Source of the DNA: Amycolatopsis thermophila
GTDB taxonomy: Bacteria; Actinomycetota; Actinomycetes; Mycobacteriales; Pseudonocardiaceae
Reading direction: 5' to 3'
Length of the DNA: 64,000 nucleotides
Assembly: GCF_030814215.1 (NCBI RefSeq)
Contig: NZ_JAUSUT010000001.1
Location: forward strand, 5,394,001 to 5,458,000
Of this stretch, positions 1 through 7,829 are shown one piece after another. A program made the position numbers and the translations under genes. Each line of letters opens with the position of its first letter. The stretch's first letter is position 1. The notes beneath the pieces were generated by a model. The model made no database searches and was not told the DNA's origin. It saw nothing but the letters and a program-made list of their open reading frames with translations.

Positions 1-779
1 TGCAGGCACGCCGCCGCCAGGATGTCGGCCTTGCCGGGGAAGTAGCGGTAGAGCGCGGAGGGGACCAGCCCCACGGCCTCGGCGATCCGGCCGTTGGTGA
101 CCGTGGCGAACCCGTCGCGTTCGAACAGCGGGATGGCGGCCGCGAGGATCTGCGAGCGCCGGGTCCGCGGGACGGGCCGGGCGGGCAGTTCGACCACGCG
201 TGCGTTGCCGCGGGCCGTGGGGTCGGCCTGGACGGCACCGACGGCGGAGGCCTGCAACAGGTCCTCCACCCGGCGCTGCGCGATCGAGGTGTGGTGCATC
301 GTGATGGACCCGATCGCGCCGAGGGCCGCCACGGCCCGCAGGTGCTCGCCGGGGAGGGGGTGCTCGCGCCGCACCGCCTCCGCCACCCGCTCGACGACCT
401 GCGCGAACTTGCCCTTGAGCACGCGGCGGTCCGCGCGGTCGAGGTACCGGGCCTCCCACCGGTACACGCCGCCGGACGCGCGGTGGGCGACGGTCACGCG
501 GGTGACCGCTGCGAGAACGTCCGCGAGGGCCGCGTGCGGGGGGACCTCGTCGAGCGCGGCGACGAGCCGGTCGGCCATGACGTTCGCGCACGCGGTGAAC
601 AGCGCGTACTTGTTCGGGAAGTGCCGGTACAGCGCGGCCGCGGTGATGCCCACGCCGGCGGCGATCTCCTCCATCGACGCCGCGTGGTACCCGCGCTCGC
701 TGAACACCCGGCCGGCCGCCTCCACGATCAGCTGCTTGCGGTTGCGCGGCCGCACGGCCGCGCCCGGCTCGGCGGTCAC
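1..779 (-). CDS. TetR-family regulator with two HTH domains (C-terminus off the window)
   Basis: The leftward frame from GTG at 779 stays open to the window edge (259 codons seen). Residues about 12-58 form a TetR_N helix-turn-helix (EEIAAGVGITAAALYRHFPNK). A second, equally typical TetR HTH follows at about residues 203-255 (RIAEAVGLVPSALYRYFPGK). The protein is therefore a tandem TetR, or two fused regulators. It diverges from the latex clearing protein gene with 216 bp between them, so control of lcp and of itself is the natural inference; TetR regulators beside lcp are known in rubber-degrading actinomycetes. No strong ribosome-binding site precedes the GTG; TTG at 830 is an in-frame alternative. 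The ligand-binding part of the second half and the stop lie outside the window. Confidence 0.85.
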   Translation of the reverse strand, partial: MTAEPGAAVRPRNRKQLIVEAAGRVFSERGYHAASMEEIAAGVGITAAALYRHFPNKYALFTACANVMADRLVAALDEVPPHAALADVLAAVTRVTVAHRASGGVYRWEARYLDRADRRVLKGKFAQVVERVAEAVRREHPLPGEHLRAVAALGAIGSITMHHTSIAQRRVEDLLQASAVGAVQADPTARGNARVVELPARPVPRTRRSQILAAAIPLFERDGFATVTNGRIAEAVGLVPSALYRYFPGKADILAAACL

Positions 780-874
780 CGCGGCACCCCGGCGGGCGTA
801 CGCGCGAACTGGGCCATACGCGCCAGTCAACCACGAGGCGGACCGCGCCCCGGGCCGAACCGCCACCGGACCAC

Positions 875-904
875 TTGCCACCAGCGGGTCCACCTCGATA
901 TGTT
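875..904 (+). promoter_or_regulatory. Probable promoter of lcp
   Basis: TTGCCA (875-880), an 18-bp spacer and TATGTT (899-904) resemble a housekeeping sigma promoter. Transcription would begin near 911 and give an 85-nt leader before the lcp start. GTTAAC overlaps the -10 box, and a short inverted repeat (ACGAG at 906-910, CTCGT at 918-922) sits at the start site. The divergent TetR protein could bind here, but no operator stands out strongly. Confidence 0.5.
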
Positions 905-995
905 AACGAGAAATCTCCTCGTCGAACTCGTCCTCCGTTCCCGATGTCCCGGACGAAACCGCATCTCCTGCCTCTCGAGGAAGCGAGGTAAGTGA

Positions 996-2204
996 ATGAG
1001 CAGTCTCAACAGAAGAAGCGCGCTGTCGCTCGGTGTCGCACTGGGTCTGGCCGGGGTGGCCGGCGCCGCCCCGGCGTGGGCGTGGTCGCCGGCGGGCTCC
1101 GTCGCCGGCACCGGCACGGGCACCGACCCGTGGTGGGTGTGGGACGACGAGGTGGACGCCCTGATGGCGGGAATCCTCGACACCGGCCAGGTTCCGGCGG
1201 TCAACACCGCGCTGCGGTCGTGGGTGGACAACGGCGACCCCCTGCCCGGCGGCCTGCCCGCCGGCCTGGCCACCTACCTCCAGCGGGTCGACCAGCTGCC
1301 GTCCTGGGCCGACCGGGCCAAGCTGCGCCGCGCCGCGGACTTCAACCGGCGCAAGGACACCTACCTGTTCATGCTCTACGGCCTGGGCAGCGGCATCATG
1401 AGCACGGTGATCCCACGGGAGGCCAGGGCGGTCTACTGGTCGGCGGGCGGCGCCGACATGAAGGACCGCGCGGCCAAGACGTTCACCTTCGGCTACGACC
1501 TGAGCGACCTCAACGCGTTCGAACCCGGTGGCCAGTTCGTGGTCAGCGCCACCAAGACGCGCCTGGTGCACGCCGCGGTGCGTCACCTGCTGCCGCAGTC
1601 GCCGCACTGGCAGGCGGCCGCCGACGAGCAGATCCCGATCAGCAACGGTGACATCCTGATCACCTTCCACAGCCTCGGCACCTTCGTGCACCGCAAGCTG
1701 ATCGAGTGGAAGGTCCCCCTGTCGGCCGCGGACGAGGACGCCTTCCTGCACCTGTGGCAGGTCGCGATCCACCTGCTCGGCGTGCGCGACGAGTTCATCC
1801 CGAAGACGTGGGCCGACGCGGACGCGCAGTCCACGCAGGTGCTCACCCCGCTGCTCGCCCCGACCGCCGAGGGCAAGGAGCTGGCCGAGGACCTGCTCGG
1901 GCTGACCGCCCAGGCCGACCTGGGGGTCACCCGCGGGTTCCTCAACGAGTTCGTCCGCTACGTGCTCAGCGACGAGGTCGGCGACTGGCTCGGGCTGCGG
2001 CGCGACTACGCGGCGGCGGCCCTGATCCGCGCCGGGTGGCCGGCGTACATCGCGTTCCGGGAGGGGCTGCTGCCCGTCGCACCCGCGGGGTTCTTCATGT
2101 TCGACCAGTTCATCCGCGCGCTCGCGATGCTGTTCCTGAACAACGCGACCTCCCCGACGACCACCCCCATCACGATCCCCACCGGCAACCGGCCCGGAAC
2201 CTGA
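996..2204 (+). CDS. lcp: Latex clearing protein (rubber oxygenase)
   Basis: 402 aa. Lcp is a secreted b-type cytochrome that cleaves double bonds of poly(cis-1,4-isoprene), giving oligoisoprenoids with aldehyde and ketone ends. The N-terminus is a twin-arginine signal (NRRSALSLG) followed by a hydrophobic stretch and AWA. The DUF2236/Lcp core has RAAKT at 158-162, matching Arg164/Lys167/Thr168 of Streptomyces Lcp K30, and [16 protein letters not shown], where His192 matches the haem ligand His198, with Arg189 and Arg196 in the expected places. Length matches the family. AGG (984-986) gives a Shine-Dalgarno just upstream of ATG 996. The gene faces away from a TetR regulator; a 7-bp stem hairpin follows the stop. 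Confidence 0.95.
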   Translation: MSSLNRRSALSLGVALGLAGVAGAAPAWAWSPAGSVAGTGTGTDPWWVWDDEVDALMAGILDTGQVPAVNTALRSWVDNGDPLPGGLPAGLATYLQRVDQLPSWADRAKLRRAADFNRRKDTYLFMLYGLGSGIMSTVIPREARAVYWSAGGADMKDRAAKTFTFGYDLSDLNAFEPGGQFVVSATKTRLVHAAVRHLLPQSPHWQAAADEQIPISNGDILITFHSLGTFVHRKLIEWKVPLSAADEDAFLHLWQVAIHLLGVRDEFIPKTWADADAQSTQVLTPLLAPTAEGKELAEDLLGLTAQADLGVTRGFLNEFVRYVLSDEVGDWLGLRRDYAAAALIRAGWPAYIAFREGLLPVAPAGFFMFDQFIRALAMLFLNNATSPTTTPITIPTGNRPGT

Positions 2205-2220
2205 ACCGCCCGCGCGGTTC
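2203..2220. terminator. Short hairpin between convergent genes
   Basis: GAACCGC (2203-2209) and GCGGTTC (2214-2220) form a perfect 7-bp stem with a 4-nt loop. It begins within the lcp stop codon, between lcp and the convergent MBL gene. There is no T-tract, as is usual in high-GC actinobacteria. Confidence 0.45.
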
Positions 2221-2239
2221 CCGGCCCGGGACGGCGGCG

Positions 2240-3130
2240 TCACACCGTCCCGAGTGGACGGTACGGCGCGGGCACCCACCGGGCCTCACCGCCACGGAAC
2301 AGGATCCGCCCGAGGCCCGGGAAGGGCAGGTGCGCGGCGCCGACCGCCCAAGGTCGGGACCGGATGTCGGCCAGCAGGCGCAGCCGGGCGTCGCGAGCGC
2401 CGGGCCGGTCGCTGTCGATGTCCATGGTCACGTGCGGGGCGCGCAGCTGAACCGCGTGGCAGTGCATGGTGTCGCCCCAGAACAGCACCTCGTCGCCGGC
2501 GAGGAAGCCGCTGTGGCCGGGGGTGTGACCGTGCAGGTCGACCGCGGTCACCCCCGCCACCGGCTGCTCGCCGTAGGCGAAGGTGGACAACCGGCCCTCG
2601 GCCCGGTAGGGCGCCAGCGCTGTGCCGGCCCACGAGTGGATCTGTGCCTGCACGCCTTCGGCGCTCGCCGCGACGGCGTCGTCGAGCCAGTATCCGGCGT
2701 CCGGCTCCGACACGTGCACCGTCGCGGACGGGAACGCCGGGCTCCCGTCCGCGGTGACGAGGCCGAACACGTGGTCGGGGTGCAGGTGCGTGATCAGGAC
2801 GTCGTCGACCTGCTCGGGAGTGACCCCGGCGGCCCGGAGGTTGCCGAGCAGATGACCGCTGCCCGGCCCGAGGGACGTGCCGGCCCCCGCGTCGACGAGG
2901 ACGGTGCGCCCGGCGGACCGGAACAGGAAGGTGTTCACCGCCGTCTGCGGGTCGCCCTCCGGGGGGAGGAAGCCGTCGGCGAGCAGTTCGGTGATCCGCT
3001 CCGGTGACTCGTCGTGCATGTCGGCGGCGTAGATGGGCAGGGCGCCGTCGTAGACGGTCGTCACGGTGAGGGCGCCGATCTGGGTGTGCGCGAAGCCGGG
3101 GGCCTGCGCCGGTGCTGCGGGAGTGCTCAT
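2240..3130 (-). CDS. MBL-fold metallo-hydrolase
   Basis: 296 aa, no signal peptide, so probably cytoplasmic. The Zn-binding signature HLHPDH is at residues 115-120; later metal ligands are suggested by [10 protein letters not shown] and by WGDTMHCH. The N-terminus and spacing resemble the lactonase/hydrolase branch of the superfamily (AHL-lactonase-like and related enzymes); the substrate cannot be read from the sequence. It lies 16 bp after an NmrA-type SDR and 3' of an XRE regulator on the same strand, so the three may form one transcript. It converges on lcp with 35 bp between stops. Confidence 0.85.
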   Translation of the reverse strand: MSTPAAPAQAPGFAHTQIGALTVTTVYDGALPIYAADMHDESPERITELLADGFLPPEGDPQTAVNTFLFRSAGRTVLVDAGAGTSLGPGSGHLLGNLRAAGVTPEQVDDVLITHLHPDHVFGLVTADGSPAFPSATVHVSEPDAGYWLDDAVAASAEGVQAQIHSWAGTALAPYRAEGRLSTFAYGEQPVAGVTAVDLHGHTPGHSGFLAGDEVLFWGDTMHCHAVQLRAPHVTMDIDSDRPGARDARLRLLADIRSRPWAVGAAHLPFPGLGRILFRGGEARWVPAPYRPLGTV

Positions 3131-3146
3131 GATGTCTGCGTGATCC

Positions 3147-4028
3147 TCAGTGGACGGTCCGGGTGAGCCACTGCTCGAAGGTCGTCGGGGTGGCGGTCTC
3201 CGTGGTCCGCGGCTGTGTCATGGCGATGCGACGTGCGGCGACGTCGCTGGTCATCTCGGTGGTGCCGTCGGCCATGTGCGGGGAGAAGCCCGCGGCGAGC
3301 AGGCCGGCGCGCAGGGTGGCGGCGTCGATCTCCTCGTAGCGCGCGCCGGGCCGTCCGACGGCGTCGCCGATCGCGGCGGCGATCTCGGCGAGCGTGACGT
3401 CCCGGGGGCCCTGCAGTTCGAGGGTGCGGGTGGCGGCGGTGCGGCGGCCGGTGAGCAGGTCGGCGGCGACGGCGCCGATGTCGGCGGTGGCGATGGCCGG
3501 GAGCGGGAGGTCCGCCGGGATGAGCCCGTGTGCGGTGCCGGTGGCCCGGATCTCGTCGATCATCGGCAGGGTGTTCTCCATGAACCACCCGGGCCGCAGG
3601 TGGACCAGGTCGACCCCGGTGAGGGTGTCGAGTGCCCGCTCGAACGGGCGCAGCCCCCACACCGGGCCGCGGGCGCCCGCGTAGTTCGCGGCCCAGCCGC
3701 TCAGGCTCACGATCCGGGTGAGGTCGTCGAGCCCGTCGAGCGCTTCCCGGTGCGCGTCGATCACGCGGCGCTGGTGGGCGGGGAAGTCGTCGCTGCCGGG
3801 GATGATGCCGGGGGCGATCATGACGAACGCCGCGCGGGCTCCGGTGAAACCCTTGCGGAGGCTGCCGGGGTCGTCGGTGCGGACTTCCACGGCTTCGGCG
3901 CCGCGGTCGGCGAACCGCTGGAGGCGGTCGAGGCTGCGGCCGAGCACCCGGACCTGGTGCCCCGCGGCCAGGAGCGCGTCCGCGACGGCGGAACCGGTGT
4001 TGCTGGTTGCTGAGGAGACGACGAACAT
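3147..4028 (-). CDS. NmrA-like NAD(P)-binding SDR protein
   Basis: 293 aa, atypical short-chain dehydrogenase/NmrA family. The Rossmann loop is SSATSNTG (residues 5-12) after a short beta strand, as in NmrA/quinone-oxidoreductase-2-like proteins. The classical YxxxK pair is not evident; IVSLSGWAANY and RPGWFMENTLPMI are typical NmrA-type segments. Such proteins are either NAD(P)H-dependent reductases or redox sensors. It lies between the XRE regulator (63 bp upstream) and the MBL hydrolase (16 bp downstream). XRE/MmyB regulators are often next to an SDR, so the pairing is probably functional. Confidence 0.85.
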   Translation of the reverse strand: MFVVSSATSNTGSAVADALLAAGHQVRVLGRSLDRLQRFADRGAEAVEVRTDDPGSLRKGFTGARAAFVMIAPGIIPGSDDFPAHQRRVIDAHREALDGLDDLTRIVSLSGWAANYAGARGPVWGLRPFERALDTLTGVDLVHLRPGWFMENTLPMIDEIRATGTAHGLIPADLPLPAIATADIGAVAADLLTGRRTAATRTLELQGPRDVTLAEIAAAIGDAVGRPGARYEEIDAATLRAGLLAAGFSPHMADGTTEMTSDVAARRIAMTQPRTTETATPTTFEQWLTRTVH

Positions 4029-4049
4029 GGTGGAACCTCGTGCGTGCAG

Positions 4050-4068
4050 GGCCGCGCGACGCGCGGCC
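4050..4068. repeat. GC-rich perfect palindrome before the NmrA-like gene
   Basis: GGCCGCGCG (4050-4058), one central A, then CGCGCGGCC (4060-4068). It lies in the 63-bp gap between the XRE regulator and the NmrA-like gene. As RNA it could fold into a 7-bp stem with a 5-nt loop; as DNA it could be an operator. Either is possible. Confidence 0.4.
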
Positions 4069-4091
4069 GGGGTGAACTGGTGAGGGCCCGG

Positions 4092-5009
4092 TCAGCCGGC
4101 GGTGGCGGAGCCGAGCAGGGCGAGCCGGTCGGCCGACGGGGTGCCGGCCTGGGCCGCGCTGATGATCAGGCGCTGCCCGGGGTCGTCGGGCAGCCGCAGG
4201 ATCTCTTCGTTGAGCTCCAGCTCGCCCACGAGCGGATGCCGGTAGCGGCGCACGGTGTGCAGGCAGTCCCGCACCGGGTGGTCGCGCCACAGGCGGGCGA
4301 AGTCGGCGCTGCCGGTGGCGAGTTCGGCGACGAGCTGGTGCAGGGCCAGGTCGTCGGGCCGTTCAGCGGTGGCCACGCGCAGGTAGGACGCGAGGTCCTC
4401 GGCCTGGCGCTCCCAGTCGGCGAACAGCTCGCGGGCCGCCGGGTCGAGGAACACGCGCCGGGCCTGGTTGGGCGGCTCCGGCGTGCCGATGGCGGCGATC
4501 TCGTCGCTGGTCAGGGTCCACAGGGCGTAGCCGAGCGGGTTGCCCGCGAGGATGTCGGTCCGGCGGCCGACGAGCACGACGGCGCCCCGGCTGCCGGCGA
4601 TGAGGTCCCGGATCGGCTCACGGACCCGGTCCTCGTGCCCGGTTCCCCGGACCGGCGGGAGCGCCCGCGCCAGGCGGTAGAGGTGGGCGCGCTCGTCCGG
4701 CGACAGGTTCAGCACGCGGGCGAGGGCGTCCAGGATCGCGTCCGAGACCTGGTGACTCTCGCCCCGCTCGAGACGGGTGTAGTACGTCGTGCTGACCCCG
4801 ACCAGCTCGGCGAGCTCCTCCCGCCGCAGGCCCGGCACCCGGCGCCGGTCCCCGTAGGACGGGCGGATGCCCAGGTCCCGCGGCGTCACCGCGGCGCGCC
4901 GCGACCGCAGGAACTCACCGAGCTCCCCCGAGGACGACTTCCCGGACCGCACCCGACCAGGATCGCGCACCACCCGCCGGCCGGCCCACTCGGGCGAGGA
5001 AGAACTCAT
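4092..5009 (-). CDS. XRE-family regulator with MmyB-like ligand-binding domain
   Basis: 305 aa from ATG 5009; longer upstream reading is not supported by composition. Residues about 27-100 are an XRE helix-turn-helix (VPGLRREELAELVGVSTTYYTRLERG). The rest is the MmyB ligand-binding domain seen in many actinobacterial regulators: RALPPVRG, GNPLGYALW, then a DPAARELFADWE segment and an HPLVGELELNEEILRLPDDPGQRLIISAA end. The C-terminal domain is thought to bind a small hydrophobic ligand; this is family knowledge. An inverted repeat 35 bp upstream of the start may allow self-control. The likely targets are the two downstream genes. Confidence 0.9.
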   Translation of the reverse strand: MSSSSPEWAGRRVVRDPGRVRSGKSSSGELGEFLRSRRAAVTPRDLGIRPSYGDRRRVPGLRREELAELVGVSTTYYTRLERGESHQVSDAILDALARVLNLSPDERAHLYRLARALPPVRGTGHEDRVREPIRDLIAGSRGAVVLVGRRTDILAGNPLGYALWTLTSDEIAAIGTPEPPNQARRVFLDPAARELFADWERQAEDLASYLRVATAERPDDLALHQLVAELATGSADFARLWRDHPVRDCLHTVRRYRHPLVGELELNEEILRLPDDPGQRLIISAAQAGTPSADRLALLGSATAG

Positions 5010-5043
5010 GAGACCAGTCTGGACGCGATCCGCGCGGCGAGCC

Positions 5044-5060
5044 TGTCCACGCGATGGACA
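5044..5060. promoter_or_regulatory. Candidate operator upstream of the XRE regulator
   Basis: TGTCCA-CGCGA-TGGACA is a perfect 6-5-6 inverted repeat starting 35 bp upstream of the regulator's ATG. Position and symmetry fit an autoregulatory site. It is the only such copy noticed nearby. Confidence 0.4.
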
Positions 5061-5185
5061 CCCACGCAGTGACGCCGCCGTGGTCATGCCGGCCCCGGTC
5101 GGGGTGGACCCGCTGGCGAACTGGCGGCCGAGTACGAAACCCGCGCGACGAGGGCGAATCCTTCGCGGAAGCGCTGCGCGCCGGG

Positions 5186-6253
5186 TCAGGCGTCCGCGGC
5201 CCGCAGCACGATCCGGCCGGGCACCCCGCCGCGCGTCAACCGATTCAGGGCGTCCTGCACCGACCGCGCGTCGAGGGGTGCGTCGATGACGGGGATGTGC
5301 GGGAGCGCCCCCCGCCGGGCCAGCGCGACGAGGGAGCGCAACTCCTCCGGCGTGCCGACGAAGCTGCCGCGGATCGTCAGCATCTTCAGCGCCATCAGCG
5401 CGGTGGGCACCGTCAGCTCGCCACCGAAGAGGCCGACCTGGACGAGCCGGCCTCCTTTGCGGAGGGCGTCGAAGGCAGCCGTGGCGGTGACCCCGCTGTT
5501 GACGAAGTCGATCACGGCCGCAACCGGCCCGTGGCACGCCTCGACGATGTCCTTGCTCACCTCGTCGCCCGTGGCGCGCACCGAGGCCGACGCTCCCAGC
5601 CCGCGCGCCACGGCCACGTTCTCCGCCGACAGGTCGACGGCACAGATGTCGTCGTGGCCCAGTGCCCGCAGCACGGCTATTGCGGTGAGACCGACACCGC
5701 CCGCGCCGATCACCACGACCGGTTCCGCCGGCCGCAACGGCAGTACCTTGTGGACGGCGCTGAAGGCGGTCAAGCCGGAACACGCCAGCGTGGCCGCCCA
5801 ACTCGGGTCGAGTCCGGTGATGTCCTCCAAGTACTTCTCGTCAGGCACCAGGACGTACTCGGCGTATCCGCCGTGCCGGGCGACGCCCAGGTTGCGGCCC
5901 GCCGCGCAGTAGTTGTCCCGCTGCCCGTCGCACTCGGCACAATCCCCGCAGCCGATCCACGGGTACACCAGGCGCAGGTCGCCGGGGTGGTGCGCGCTCA
6001 CCTGATCGCCCACCGCCACGACGGTGCCCACCACTTCGTGCCCCATCACCAGCGGGTAGCTCACGCCCCGGTCGACGAGCCGGAGGCTGCCGCGGGCACC
6101 GAGGTCGTAGGAACCGTGGCGCAGGTGCGTGTCGGTGTGGCACACGCCGGAACGCTCCACTTTGAGCAGTACCTCCCGCCCGGTGGGGCTGGGGGTCGGC
6201 AGTTCCACGTCGACCACGCCGGCACCTTCTCCGGGAACCGCGAACGCGTGCAT
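5186..6253 (-). CDS. Zn-dependent alcohol dehydrogenase (6-hydroxyhexanoate dehydrogenase, ChnD-like)
   Basis: 355 aa medium-chain dehydrogenase. Catalytic Zn ligands are Cys38 (GVCHTD) and His72-Glu73 (MGHEVVG). The structural Zn set is Cys102, 105, 108 and 116 (GCGDCAECDGQRDNYC). The NAD(H) fold has VIGAGGVG. The segment SYDLGARGSLRLVDRG before the GHE motif is like that of ChnD of cyclohexanol degraders. With the monooxygenase, hydrolase and aldehyde dehydrogenase nearby it most likely oxidises 6-hydroxyhexanoate to 6-oxohexanoate, or the starting cyclic alcohol. It diverges from the aldehyde dehydrogenase gene; a palindrome shared with the regulator/hydrolase region lies midway between them. 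Confidence 0.88.
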   Translation of the reverse strand: MHAFAVPGEGAGVVDVELPTPSPTGREVLLKVERSGVCHTDTHLRHGSYDLGARGSLRLVDRGVSYPLVMGHEVVGTVVAVGDQVSAHHPGDLRLVYPWIGCGDCAECDGQRDNYCAAGRNLGVARHGGYAEYVLVPDEKYLEDITGLDPSWAATLACSGLTAFSAVHKVLPLRPAEPVVVIGAGGVGLTAIAVLRALGHDDICAVDLSAENVAVARGLGASASVRATGDEVSKDIVEACHGPVAAVIDFVNSGVTATAAFDALRKGGRLVQVGLFGGELTVPTALMALKMLTIRGSFVGTPEELRSLVALARRGALPHIPVIDAPLDARSVQDALNRLTRGGVPGRIVLRAADA

Positions 6254-6322
6254 GTCTTCCTACCTCGCTTCTGCCGCTTCCTGTCGGCGCACTCTTGGTA
6301 CCAGCGCGGGCGCGGCAGGCCG

Positions 6323-6341
6323 GTGTCCCGATTCGGAACAC
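6323..6341. promoter_or_regulatory. Palindromic operator between adh and aldh genes
   Basis: GTGTCCCGATTCGGAACAC has 9-bp arms (8 of 9 match) around a central T. It is 69 bp upstream of the alcohol dehydrogenase start and 63 bp upstream of the aldehyde dehydrogenase start. It matches the two sites at 9645-9688, so one regulator probably controls both divergent pairs; the Fis-type protein at 7830-9581 is the obvious candidate. Confidence 0.75.
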
Positions 6342-6404
6342 GCCGGATCACGTGGCGGTGCGGGATGCTCGCCACCGATCCACCGCACGGAAACGAGGAA
6401 GCGC

Positions 6405-7775
6405 ATGACCGGCTACCACACCACCAATCCGGCGACCGGTGAGCTCGTCAAGGAGTTCCCGCTCGCCTCCGACCAGGACGTGGAGCAGGCCCTGGACCGG
6501 GCCCACTCCGCCTACCGCCGATGGCGGGACGCGCCGTTGGAGCAGCGGGCCGGACTGCTGCGCCGGGTGGCCCGGCTGCACCGCGAGCGCGCCGACGAGC
6601 TCGCCGCGATCCTGACCCTGGAGATGGGGAAACCGATCACCCAGGCCAGGGGAGAGGTGGCACTGGTCGCCGCCATCTACGACTACTACGCCGACCACGC
6701 CGCGCGGTTCCTGGCCGAGGAGAAGCTGGACATCGCCGGCAGTGGTGAAGCGGTCCTGCGCACCGAACCGATCGGCGCGCTGGTCGGGATCATGCCGTGG
6801 AACTTCCCCTACTACCAGGTGGCGCGGTTCGCCGCGCCCAACCTGGTGCTCGGCAACACGATCCTGCTCAAGCACGCCCGCAACTGCCCGCAGGCGGCAC
6901 TGGCGATCGAGGACCTGTTCACCGAGGCCGGGGCGCCGGAGGGGACCTACCTCAACCTGTTCGCCGACTCCGCCCAGATCGCGCGCCTGATCGGCGATCC
7001 GCGGGTGCAGGGCGTGTCGCTGACCGGGTCCGAGCGCGCCGGGTCCGCCGTCGGCGAGGTGACCGGCCGCCACATGAAGAAGTACGTGCTCGAACTCGGC
7101 GGCTCCGACCCGTTCATCGTGCTCGACGACACCGACCTCGAGGCGACCGTCGCGCAGGCCGTGCACAACCGCCTGTTCAACGCAGGTCAGGCCTGCACCG
7201 CGTCCAAGCGGTTCATCGTGCTGGCCGAGGTCCACGACGCATTCCTCGAGCGGTTCGTCCGCGCCATGCGGGAGGTCCGGCCGGCGGATCCGACCGACCC
7301 GGCCACCCGCCTGGGCCCGCTGGCCTCCCGGGACGTGGTCGACGACCTGGCAGAACAGGTCGAGGACGCGGTCGCGAAGGGGGCGATCCTGCACACCGGC
7401 GGCCGGCGCGTCCCAGGCCCGGGTAGCTTCTACGAACCCACCGTGCTCACCGGCGTCACCCCGGGGATGCGGGCCTACGCCGAGGAGCTGTTCGGCCCCG
7501 TCGCCGTCGTCCACCGGGTGGCATCCGAGCGGGAAGCCGTCGCGCTGGCCAACGAATCGCCGTTCGGCCTGGCCGCGTCGGTCTACACCGCCGACGTCGA
7601 GCGGGCCCGGGCGCTGGCCCGGGACCTCGAGTGCGGGATGGTGTGGATCAACGGCACCAGCAGGAGCGCCCCGGACCTGCCGTTCGGCGGTGTGAAGCGA
7701 TCGGGCGTCGGCCGGGAGCTCGGTGAGCTCGGCATCACCGAGTTCGCGAACAAGAAGCTCGTGCGGATTCCGTGA
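6405..7775 (+). CDS. Aldehyde dehydrogenase (6-oxohexanoate/succinate-semialdehyde type, ChnE-like)
   Basis: 456 aa NAD(P)-dependent aldehyde dehydrogenase. Key residues are Asn133 (MPWNFP), Glu230 (LELGG) and nucleophile Cys264 (GQACTASKRF). C-terminal motifs PFGGVKRSGVGRELG and EFANKKLVRI are typical of the GabD-like branch. ATG 6405 has GAGGAA 9 nt upstream; the longer upstream reading runs through the operator and is rejected. In context it would convert 6-oxohexanoate (adipate semialdehyde) to adipate, the last step before beta-oxidation. A long hairpin follows the stop. Confidence 0.9.
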   Translation: MTGYHTTNPATGELVKEFPLASDQDVEQALDRAHSAYRRWRDAPLEQRAGLLRRVARLHRERADELAAILTLEMGKPITQARGEVALVAAIYDYYADHAARFLAEEKLDIAGSGEAVLRTEPIGALVGIMPWNFPYYQVARFAAPNLVLGNTILLKHARNCPQAALAIEDLFTEAGAPEGTYLNLFADSAQIARLIGDPRVQGVSLTGSERAGSAVGEVTGRHMKKYVLELGGSDPFIVLDDTDLEATVAQAVHNRLFNAGQACTASKRFIVLAEVHDAFLERFVRAMREVRPADPTDPATRLGPLASRDVVDDLAEQVEDAVAKGAILHTGGRRVPGPGSFYEPTVLTGVTPGMRAYAEELFGPVAVVHRVASEREAVALANESPFGLAASVYTADVERARALARDLECGMVWINGTSRSAPDLPFGGVKRSGVGRELGELGITEFANKKLVRIP

Positions 7776-7783
7776 GCCCGCGA

Positions 7784-7822
7784 CGCGGGCCGGCCGGCCG
7801 CCGCCCGGCCGGCCGGCCCGCG
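7784..7822. terminator. Strong bidirectional terminator hairpin
   Basis: Perfect 14-bp arms (7784-7797 and 7809-7822, each CGCGGGCCGGCCGG or its complement) enclose an 11-nt loop. It lies between the convergent ends of the aldehyde dehydrogenase and Fis-type regulator genes. Confidence 0.75.
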
Positions 7823-7829
7823 CGTGCCC

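Noticed and set aside
776..817. 13-codon upstream reading frame (ATG 817) whose stop overlaps the GTG of the tandem TetR gene
   Set aside because: It could be a leader peptide, but it has no clear ribosome-binding site and no attenuation-type hairpin, so it was not annotated.
903..2279. Long leftward frame opposite lcp
   Set aside because: Composition is that of a reverse-strand shadow of a high-GC gene, and lcp is certain on the other strand.
5010..5801. Upstream extension of the XRE regulator frame
   Set aside because: Its translation is Arg/Gly-rich shadow of the alcohol dehydrogenase gene; the ATG at 5009 begins the recognisable protein.
7784..7822. Long GC palindrome considered as a mobile-element end or attachment site
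   Set aside because: It lies exactly between two convergent stops, has no direct repeats, and is best read as a bidirectional terminator.
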